Positions 31,424 to 39,736 of a DNA stretch of 64,000 bases are shown here, in pieces. Every line of letters starts with the position of its first letter. Position 1 is the stretch's first letter. Position numbers and translations under genes: made by a program. Source of the stretch: Agarophyton chilense (Eukaryota; Rhodophyta; Florideophyceae; Gracilariales; Gracilariaceae). The stretch covers positions 310,001-374,000 of the forward strand of contig JARGXX010000025.1 of NCBI GenBank assembly GCA_030374765.1, read 5' to 3'. Under the pieces are notes generated by a model. The model was not told the DNA's origin. It did not search any database and was given only the letters and a program-made list of their open reading frames with translations.

Positions 31424-32531
31424 TACGCCAACCCTTCGGTGTTTTCCTCCTGTACGGGAGGGGTTGAGTCCAAGTTTAGTGTTTCCTCGATGGTATTGAC
31501 CTGTATCGGTGCACAGGGTTGGAACCTATTTGGTGCTTGCGTTGAAGACGGATAGAGGCGTTGGTGATTCTGCATGCTAGACTGAATCAACTGGTCTCTC
31601 ATCCCTCGACGTAAGTTAGCGCAATTGTTTGCCAAATGGTCTGTCGCAAGGCAGAACCAGAAAACGAGGCCTCCAGTTTGGAGGTCTCGCGTTACCATTG
31701 AGGGGGCTTCGAAACCTGGTTGGTAGGAGCAGTGGCGTAGAATGTGGGTGGCGAGTTATGGGAGCTTGCTCCCTGCATTCTCTGCGAGCTCACCGCACTG
31801 GGCGGCGATTGTACCGAGTTTGGTGTACGTGTTGACGACCAATTTCCTACCGTCGAAGGTTTCGAAAACCGCCCCTGGGTCGCTACAAAGTGGATAGTGG
31901 TCCCTCTAGGTACTTCGAGGTGCGAGCTACCCTCTGAGGTTGTGGTATCTTCAATTTCCAAGACTGACCTTTTCGGTTTATCCTTCGAGGTTGGAGGCAC
32001 GTCTGGTCTCTTTCCCAACCGAAGAGTATCTCCAAGGCCCTGGGAGTATCGAGCCAGCCCATTGTAGTCTACCTTGCGGTTAGTGGCCAGGTAGTTGCAT
32101 ACCTGGGAACGGATCGCTGTGTCGACATTGTCGGCAAATAGCGACTTCAACCTAGAGGTAGTGAACACATTACCACAACGGGTTGCCAGATTCCACAGCG
32201 CCAGCGAAAACTCCGATTCGGATTGCCCAGACCTTTGATGGTAAGCGAGGACTTTGGAGTAAGCCTCTAGGATAACCTCTTCGGTGGCGTATGTTTCCAA
32301 AAGGAAATTGACCACTTCTGGGTATGACTCCAACATCTCTGTGCCATCCTCATCCATCGCTAAAGTATTTCCGCGGAGACTACCCTGCAGCAAGTAGTAT
32401 GCTTGCACTTTCAGGTAAAACTGAAATAGCCACATAGCAGCGCCCTCTGAAAAACCATTTTGGTCACATGCAATCTTGAACTTCTGTAGAAACTCAATCA
32501 CCGCAATAGGACCCGTACCTGTGTAGGTTGT
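31423..32531 (-). pseudogene. gag part 2 of A-right (capsid and zinc knuckle)
   Basis: The capsid-like part (31692-32531) is open, without the two stops seen in A-left. The zinc-knuckle frame (31423-31698) has lost its first Cys (FWFC instead of CWFC) and ends in TAATG, where the stop overlaps the ATG of pol. An apparent longer frame reaching 32960 continues into the LTR of element B and is not a real gene start. Confidence 0.8.
32527..32531 (+). repeat. Target-site duplicate GTTGT, left side of element B
   Basis: GTTGT precedes the LTR at 32532 and recurs at 42908-42912 after the other LTR. Removing element B and one copy restores the gag frame of A-right. Confidence 0.95.
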
Positions 32532-33444
32532 TGTGGAGCAAAACCCGGCGACGGGAAGTGCTCTCAAGGTGTTCGAAGCCTTGCTCCCTGGGGGAGGCAG
32601 ACTCAGAGACAGAGCCCTCCGTTCCACCCGTAGTGTGGGGTGTAACTCCCACGGGGGATTCCGGCTGTACCGACGGAGGTGAGGGGTAGAAACCGTTGGA
32701 TCGGGAATGGGTATGGGTATCCCAAAGAATGGGGGAAAATCCGGCGAAGAGGAAAAACGGGGCGAGGGTCGGGCACCAGCAGGCACCGGACCCGAGAACC
32801 AGAAAAGGGGCGAAACAACAAAAGAAACCCAATACAGGGGCGAAAACCTGTCCTCGAAAGGAAACACAAAAAGCACGCAACAAGTAAGCAGAACCCCCAC
32901 GGGGTATCGTGCACCCAGGTCGTCTGAGCGGTCCCAAGGGGGTGGTTGCACGGAACCCAAACGTGGGCACTCTCCAAGTGGAGTCGTGTCCCTACGCAGG
33001 TGTTGCTAACCAGAGCCCGTTCCGGGTTGTAAGGCCGAAACGATGGCGACGAAGAACCTCTAAAGGTATCGAAGACCAACCTTGGTTGTCATTTACTCTG
33101 AGCTCGGACTGTCAGATCTCGCCTCCCTAAGTAGGGCCCACTAACTAAACTCTACAGTATTGCACACCTGCTCAGGGCCATACACGTGGAGATCCCACTG
33201 CCAGGGCCCAAAAGTCCAACGTTCTACAAATATCCGAAAATCGGTGCCAAAATTAAGCCACGTGTATCACGGGGCCAATCCAACCATGGGCCATCCGAAT
33301 TTTCCCTTATAGGCGAAATATAACCGGAAAACAGTGCCACCTCAGCACACCTTAGAGGGGATCATAATCATAACCCTCGGAGGGTTCAATCCTCATTCTA
33401 TGAGTTGCATCTTCAAGTATCCCCTGATTGGGCGTTGCTCTACA
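32532..33444 (-). repeat. 3' LTR of element B (913 bp)
   Basis: On the minus strand it begins TGTAGAGC and ends GCTCCACA. It pairs with 41995-42907. Frames of up to 158 codons inside it occur in both LTRs on both strands and look non-coding. Confidence 0.95.
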
Positions 33445-33457
33445 TCTCCCCCTCCTT
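33445..33457 (-). promoter_or_regulatory. Polypurine tract of element B
   Basis: On the minus strand AAGGAGGGGGAGA directly adjoins the 3' LTR. Confidence 0.7.
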
Positions 33458-33523
33458 AAGACGAGGAAGAACATTCCGAGCCGCGGGTGTCTAACTTTCC
33501 GATCACTATACATACTTCTCCCA

Positions 33524-35380
33524 ATGGGGTCCTTCACCACTTCTGAGGATCGCCACAAAACCGGCACATCGGTACAACTTTCTTCTACTCCTCCGACTTT
33601 CGGCGATACGCAACTTCTCGCAGCAGCGGTTTCGACTAGCCCTCTCAAGGGAATGAACCCATACGTCATCAACCCACTCTCGGGGCCATCGGCCTCCGCG
33701 CCGGCGGACAACGAAGCTCCCCAGCAGGGTGGATATTTCTCCGGTTTGGATGCGGCTCCGTCAGGTACCGAACCTTCCGCCTCGGCGGGCAACCGACATC
33801 CTCAGGAGGATTTGGACATCACCGCGGTGGCGTGGAACTCCGCTCATGCGATGCCCTTGGTAGCAAACTCCAGAGGTTGGATCTCAAACGAATCCTTTCG
33901 AAGGTGGAGTCCCCTTACCGATCCGGTGATATATTCCCGCTCTCCGTGGTTCCATCCGACAGCGGTTCGCGACGATGAGCTCATCGACTCCTACGTGGAG
34001 GACGGCTTATTGCCGGGTGGCCTACCTGTCGTGGTTGTACGTTCTCCCGATTGGAGGGCGCGGGTAGCCATAGAGCCTCAGTATCTATACCGCAGTCGCG
34101 GGGAGTCCCTGGACAAGGCGCGCGCAGCGATGGCGGCTCTGGCCTACCAGCGATTGGAGAGGTCACGCTTTGACCATCTGGTTCCCCCGGAGTACGGGTT
34201 CGATGTCGCCTATTACCGCACGTACGGTGAGGTCTCCTACGGGGATAACCTGGCAGCCTTTCTCGAAGCCGAGTTCCGCGGACCGGGTTTTCCTCTCCGA
34301 GAAGATATGCTCCAATGGAGTCGTCCTATCCTTCGGGCTGAATTCAGGTACCTTCAACGGCAGTTTACCCAGTATGGGTTCGATCGACGCGTGCGCTTCG
34401 AGCGCCGCTCGCGCTCCCGTTTCGGGTTCTTTGTCCCATATCCTCACGTGGAACTGGAGCGTATCCGTAACACGGCGAAGGTTGGGCGATTCGTGCCCCT
34501 TCCAGCTTGGTGGAGTAAGGTCGAGGCCCCCCGAGGGTGCTTTGCTGAACTGCCCCCATGCATCTACTATATCGGGTCTCGTTTGATGCACGACCCGAAC
34601 TTGGGATACTGGGCCCTCGTTGCAGCCGAGTGGGCAGCCCGCGTAGCGGCGCACCTCCTCTGGGATGCTCATGACCATTTCCGTATCTGGTATATTCCTC
34701 CGATGCTACGGACCATCATGAATCAGATCGACTTTGTCCCAGCGTTGGGTTCGGCCAGCAGCGTGCAGGACCTGTATCCAATCTTGGACGTGATCGACAA
34801 CACCCAATGGGATCGAGTACCAGTGGAAAATCAGCCAGCAGGGGAAGGGTCCGCGCGAGACAAGTCTCCTGGCCGGTACGATCCGGGCTCCGGTAACTGG
34901 GTCTATTTCAATCCCTTCAAAGGGGTTCGCATCAGCGCGTCGCAAGCACGGGCGCTGATTGACTCGCCTCGACCAATGGCGGTGGGACACCCGACGGGGT
35001 TCATTTATACCGACGATTACGAGTACGAGCCTCAAGTAGACCTGGACGATCCAACGTTGGATAACGACATGCCAGCTCCTAGTGGAGTACTCTCTGTGGG
35101 GCCATCTGCACCCTTCCAACCAGTGGGAACGACCTCAGCTGCGGCGGCGAATGCATCCGGGGGCGGTCCATCTGCTCCCCCCGGATGGGGTGTGAACACC
35201 CTTGCGCAGGCGCCGGTTGCAACTCCGCAAGCGGAAAGTGTGCGACAAGGCCTCGTGAACGCAGGCATTCCGATTCCCCCGGGTATGACGGATGTGAGCC
35301 AGATGTTGGCTTTCGCCTCGGCGTACCATCAGGGTCAGAATCCCAACGGTGGGGCGGGTCCCTCCTCGGGCTTTCCGTAG
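33524..35380 (+). CDS. Antisense accessory ORF of element B (intact)
   Basis: This uninterrupted frame is antisense to gag-pol, between the 3' LTR and the chromodomain. The frame opens at 33428 inside the LTR, but Met at 33524 (MGSFTTSED) is the first ATG outside it, giving 618 residues. The N-terminal 100 residues are Ser/Pro/Ala-rich and probably disordered. The core (about 120-400) is rich in Arg, Trp and Tyr, with conserved blocks SPWFHPTAVRDDELI, ILRAEFRYL, RRSRSRFGFFVPY, EAPRGC, YYIGS and LLWDAHDHFRIWY. The tail is Gly/Pro-rich and ends GPSSGFP. The homologue in element C (16102-17784) aligns over the core and into the tail (VRQGLVNAGIP with LRQFLLDAGFP). I see no signal peptide, catalytic motif or known domain. 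Antisense extra ORFs are known in some plant LTR elements, but I recognise no relation to them. Possible roles (coat, chromatin or host-silencing partner) are speculation. Confidence 0.8.
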   Translation: MGSFTTSEDRHKTGTSVQLSSTPPTFGDTQLLAAAVSTSPLKGMNPYVINPLSGPSASAPADNEAPQQGGYFSGLDAAPSGTEPSASAGNRHPQEDLDITAVAWNSAHAMPLVANSRGWISNESFRRWSPLTDPVIYSRSPWFHPTAVRDDELIDSYVEDGLLPGGLPVVVVRSPDWRARVAIEPQYLYRSRGESLDKARAAMAALAYQRLERSRFDHLVPPEYGFDVAYYRTYGEVSYGDNLAAFLEAEFRGPGFPLREDMLQWSRPILRAEFRYLQRQFTQYGFDRRVRFERRSRSRFGFFVPYPHVELERIRNTAKVGRFVPLPAWWSKVEAPRGCFAELPPCIYYIGSRLMHDPNLGYWALVAAEWAARVAAHLLWDAHDHFRIWYIPPMLRTIMNQIDFVPALGSASSVQDLYPILDVIDNTQWDRVPVENQPAGEGSARDKSPGRYDPGSGNWVYFNPFKGVRISASQARALIDSPRPMAVGHPTGFIYTDDYEYEPQVDLDDPTLDNDMPAPSGVLSVGPSAPFQPVGTTSAAAANASGGGPSAPPGWGVNTLAQAPVATPQAESVRQGLVNAGIPIPPGMTDVSQMLAFASAYHQGQNPNGGAGPSSGFP

Positions 35381-35737
35381 TTCCGCCTTCGGGCAATTGT
35401 GGAGTCCATAGCTTGGCGACAATAGTGAACTTCTGATATTTGCATAGCTTCCTTTCTTCTTCCTTCCTAGGATCTTAACTTCTACTTCTCTTCTTCCCTT
35501 CCTAGGGTCCCATCTTCTTCTTAATCTTCTTCTCCACTTCGTGGGTCTTCTTTTCCTTTTTCATTATAAACTGTCCCGATAACCGGTGTTGTGTTCCCCG
35601 GTTAACGGCGCTAGGCCGAGGGCCAGTAGACATTCCCTCTCAATACGTGTTCTTCGGGATACTCTCCTCAATTCCTCTTCAGAGGTCCAACATCTTCCTC
35701 ACTTCGAGGTCGCATCCACACCAGTTCCCGTGGTGGT
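35381..35737 (-). other. Purine-rich spacer between pol and the antisense ORF of B
   Basis: On the element's coding (minus) strand about 35450-35570 is GA-rich; the plus strand reads as CTTCTT repeats. It separates convergent stops, as in element C. It could serve as 3' UTR for both transcripts. Confidence 0.5.
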
Positions 35738-36028
35738 TTACCCGACTTGGGCACGATCCAGATTTGGAGGCAAGGTTACCCGAGCGCGTCGGTGATAGGA
35801 TAAAACCTTAGACCTCGGAAGGTGCTCAATGGGTTCCACTGTATCCTCCTCAGGCGAGAATCCGTACCATCGGACTTGGTAGCGAACTTCTCCCTCGGGG
35901 GTGTAGATGTGATGCACGATGCGATCGATAACGAATTCCTGCGGGTACGCTTTTCCCTGTTCGGGCTTCTCTTCCATCTTGGAACGCTCTAGTTCCCTTG
36001 AGGGTGTCAACGTAGGGTCTAGACACAC

Positions 36029-36583
36029 CCCGGTGGGTTCTTTTCCGTGTTGCGAGCGGGTCTCAGCACTTCGTCCAAACGGCGCCGAGTGGCCAGTGGG
36101 CTACGTTGTAACTTCCGTCTACGGAGTCAAAACGGCCCACTTTTGGGTTCTCCTTAAAGCTGAGATCTTCCCGATAACAAAGGTGTTCTTAGATTCCGTA
36201 ACGGTTGAGAAACTGCGACGCGGTAGCGTCTCCAGTCTCAGGGGGGTAAGACTTCAACGTCAACCCGAGCTACGGGGACGAAGGTTGCTCTGGTGCAACG
36301 CGCCGTGGGACGGTTGGTCGTCAGAGCCTTTTGATTGGCTCGGTGAGGCGGGTTGCGCGGCGGTTGGTCGTCAGAGCCTTTTGATTGGCTCGGTGCCATT
36401 CGACGTGGGCCACATAAATGCGCGGGCGCCGGTTGCCACTCCACAAGCGGATATGAGGTGGCGCTTTAGGCACGCGCTAGCACTCTCCTGAGCTGTCCCC
36501 GACGGGTCTCACTCATTTCTTTCCCATTCCTGAGGGTTCCAGTGTCTCCATAGGAGTTCCTATTCCCATTCCATAACGGAGAG
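36029..36583. other. Scrambled region before the chromodomain of element B
   Basis: It contains several stops in the pol frame, a partial tandem repeat (35 identical bases at 36311-36345 and 36361-36395), and a short piece at about 36426-36451 that resembles the antisense ORF at 35209-35235 (about 26 of 28 bases; both read APVATPQA). It looks like a rearrangement or template-switch scar. Confidence 0.5.
36311..36395. repeat. Tandem repeat, 50-bp period, about 1.7 copies
   Basis: A 35-base block starting CGGTTGGTCGTCAGAGCC is repeated exactly 50 bases later. Confidence 0.85.
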
Positions 36584-39542
36584 TCAAATTTGGTCAACCT
36601 TGTTGTCGAGATCTTCCCCGTGCGGGTCCGCTGACACAGCTCGTTCCCGAGAAAGCGGGGTTTGAGTGTGCGACACCTCAGTGTCTCTTCCGCGGCGGCG
36701 GGTGATCGTAGGCTCTGTAGGCGTTCCTGGTGCGGAGTTCTCCACACGACTCTCCCTAGGCGGGGTTTCGTCATCTTTTCTGACGTCGTACTCGGCTGGG
36801 TCGGCGGTGATGTCGCTACCCATACGCTGGGGTTGTGACTTCTCTGTCGCCGGCTCGGTCGGGCTCGCCGTCTCACTGTGAGAACTAGATTCCCTGTTAG
36901 GGCGACTGGCTGACGCCAAAACATCGTCCTGCGAAGGAACTAAGTCCTCCTCCCCCTCCTTAGGCGGAGAGCCAGGAGGCTTGATTACCTCCGGTGGGGG
37001 AGTAACTCTGTAAGAGTTCCTTGACTGGGCCCTTGAGGGAGCAGGCCCAGGTTCGGGAGTATCCGAAGTTAAAGAGCCGGTCGGCGAGTCCAGACTCTCG
37101 TTGACGAGTATATCGTCACAAACATCATCCGTCAGCGGTTGCGCTCCTCCCTCGAGGTCCGATTCCATAAAGCATGGGATGTCATCGTCCTCGTAGGGTT
37201 CCGTTTCTGCTGTGGTTCCCAAGCGGGATAGTGCATCAGCCTGAGTGTTCAGCTTCCCTTTCTTGTACAGGATCTCAAAGTCGAATTCCGACAGTCGGAG
37301 ACGCCAGCGCATAAGGCGGCCCGACGGTTCGGAGATCTCCAGGAGCCAACGCAAGCATGCGTGGTCCGTATGGACTTTGAAACGAGTACCCATCAGATAG
37401 GGGCGAAGTGTGGCTAAGGCCCACACACCGGCTAAACATTCTTTCTCGGAGACCGAGTAGTTCCTTTCATGGACATTCAGGGAACGTGACCAGTACCCAA
37501 TAGGGTGACGTTCACCATCCTCAGAGGATTGGAACAGTGCACACCCTACTTGGTTTGCACTAGCATCGGTGTCCACTTCGTAAGGGAGCCCAGGATTGGG
37601 TAGAGCCAAGATTGGTGGTGATGTTACGGCATTCACCAGTGCCGTGAAGGCAGACGCTTCCGCGTTGCCAAAAGGTTCCAGTTCAACTGGTTGTCCCTTC
37701 GTCAGGAGCCTGTTGAGGGGGGTGGCAATATCCGCAAAGTTCGGGACGAATCGTCGATACACGTTACACAGACCTAAGAAGGATCGCAACTCCGTTTGAG
37801 TTTTCGGGTGTTTTGCTTCCTTCAAGGATTTCACTCGTACTTCATCGATTGAAAGCTGTCCGGGACGGATGATATGACCCAGATACTTAACCGAATCCGT
37901 GAAAAACTCGCACTTCTTGAGTTTCAAGGTGATTCCCGCGTCGCGGAGTATCTTTATTACGTCCCTGACGTGTTCGAGGTGGTCATCCAGGTTGTTGGAG
38001 AAGACAATAATGTCGTCTAAATACACTAGAAACGTCCTCCACTTGAAGGGAGCCAACAGAATGTCTATCGCCCGTTGAAACGTTGCGGGGGCATTTGTCA
38101 ACCCAAAAAGGCATCCTCCGGAATCGGAAAAGTCCTTGATGACACACGAAAGCCGTTTTGTCTCGATCTTCCTCCTTAATAGGGACTTGCCAGTAGCCCG
38201 AATTGGCGTCGAGGGTAGAGAAAACAGTAGCGCTCCCAAGGGAGTCGATGTATTCGTCCATCCGAGGGATCGGGTACACATCCTTAATGGTTACCTCGTT
38301 CAGGCGTCTGTAATCGATGCAGAAACGCCACGATCCATCCGGTTTCGGAACTAACACCACTGGTGAGGCCCAAGCGGACTGGGCAGGTTTAATCACGCCC
38401 GCTTTAAGCATCTTCTCCACATGAGATATCTCCTCTTCCCGAGCTTTCGGTCCAGCCCTGTAAGGGTGTTGGGCAATAGGCCGAGTGTTCGGTAACAAGT
38501 CGATGCGGTGTTCTGTAATCCCAATAGTTCCAAGGGAACCATCCCACATGGGGGTAAATTCACGAAGCATGTGCCTCAGCTTCTCCCGATGAGATGCGGG
38601 TACATGGTTGAGATCCCATTTTTCCAATTCCTGAACAGGATCCGTCTGGTCTGCTCCTGTGATAGGGGCCGTAACCTCCTGAGGTTTAAAGTGTTCAGCG
38701 TGTGGAGCTGCAGTCGTATGCTCACCGTCTTCCGCGATTTCGGCAGTGTCCTCCCCCTCCTTAGGGTCTGCCACACCAAGGACCTCTGCGATAGAGATCT
38801 TTGTAGGTACGACCGCATGCGGGTGTGGAAGAACAGAACCCAGGATCTGGTGTTTGACCAAATGCTGCGTTGTCTTTCCAAAGTTGGCTACCAAAACCTT
38901 GAAAGGTTTATCCGGTTCCACGGAGACAACCCCATTCGCAAGGGCGAGTTGACGCCGCGTATACAGAGACGGGTTCGGTTGTACCACATGCACACCAATT
39001 TGCTTGGTAATAACTGTGACCCAAACCTGGGTTTCTGGCGGGATAGCCACTGACTTCGCAACCTTTACCCGTGTAGACACCGGGTCCTTCTTCACAGATT
39101 TCTGCGCGACGGGGAGAGGGACGCGTGTTCGCGCTGCTCCCTGTAAGGGTTTACGAACGATTGGGATCGTAGACCCGTCTTCGAGTTCCACAGTTCTATT
39201 CTGAGGACGGATGGCTTCCACGAAGCGGTCGCAAAAGTCACAACCCAGTATGACTGGTGCTGCAAGTGACTTGCATACAATAAACTCCAGTTGAACGAGA
39301 TAGGAGCTTAACCTCACCATGAGGGAAATTGTACCTAGTGTCTGTAGCGGGTTGTTGTTCGCATCGGCGATATCCAAACGTGGACCGGTACGAACTTGGA
39401 CCCAGAGCAGCGGGGGTAACAATTCCACATGAATTAAGTTAGGAGCGGCTCCTGTATCCAGGACAGATATTTGACGAACCATAAACTGGTGGGACAGGCC
39501 GAAGTCGGCGAATACTTTATAATTCCGCTTGGCCATTACCAT

Positions 39543-39736
39543 AACTCGATCCGGAATACGGATATTACGGGACCGTATCTACAGGCGACGGAGGACACTA
39601 AAGTATCCCGAGTTAACGTCGGTGTAAGCCGTTTTCCTTGAAAGGATAGTCACAGCTGGGGAGCGAAGCTGGAGCGCCTCGGGCGTCTTCAACTCCGGCT
39701 TAGAAGACGCCCCTCCCGCAGGGGAGACTCCCAAGT
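39543..39736 (-). promoter_or_regulatory. gag-pol spacer of element B with hairpin
   Basis: The gag stop and pol ATG are separated by 194 nt, the same length as in element C. A perfect 10-bp stem (39681-39690 with 39703-39712, GGGCGTCTTC and its complement) with a 12-nt loop begins 24 nt after the gag stop. The pol frame has a TAG before its ATG, so a gag-pol fusion by one frameshift is not possible here. Reinitiation, an internal entry site, bypass or splicing would be needed. Confidence 0.5.

Larger units (their letters stand above)
25592..32531 (-). repeat. Right arm of the ~6.9-kb inverted repeat
   Basis: Reverse complement of 18620-25541. It is nearly collinear, with few indels; one is a T6/T7 homopolymer difference in pol. 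It ends at the insertion point of element B. Confidence 0.9.
35738..39542 (-). pseudogene. pol of element B: PR-RT-RNaseH, integrase absent, chromodomain
   Basis: Starts at Met 39542 with a TAG upstream in frame. The protease has SVLDTGAAPN. RT runs across a single-base shift at 38105-38109, where five A on the plus strand stand where PFGLT needs four. The catalytic YLDD is at 38012-38023. RNase H has DTDASANQVG, SVSEKECLA and HTDHACLRWLL. After ADALSRLG the protein passes straight into an acidic Pro/Ser-rich linker that elements A and C have only after integrase, and stops at 36584. No HHCC or DDE region exists. The chromodomain (QVRWYGFSPEEDTVEP) lies at 35738-36028 in the same frame, beyond a scrambled 555-bp stretch. 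Apart from the one-base shift, PR-RT-RNaseH is open. Confidence 0.85.

Noticed and set aside
18620-32531. Palindrome as a pure assembly artefact
   Set aside because: The arms have private substitutions, a private frameshift and different nested elements with correct target duplicates, which a simple mirrored contig would not show. Long reads would still be the proper test.
31692-32960. A 422-codon minus-strand frame reaching from A-right gag into the LTR of element B
   Set aside because: The part beyond 32531 is LTR sequence also present at 41977-42423, so the apparent N-terminus is a chance fusion made by the insertion.
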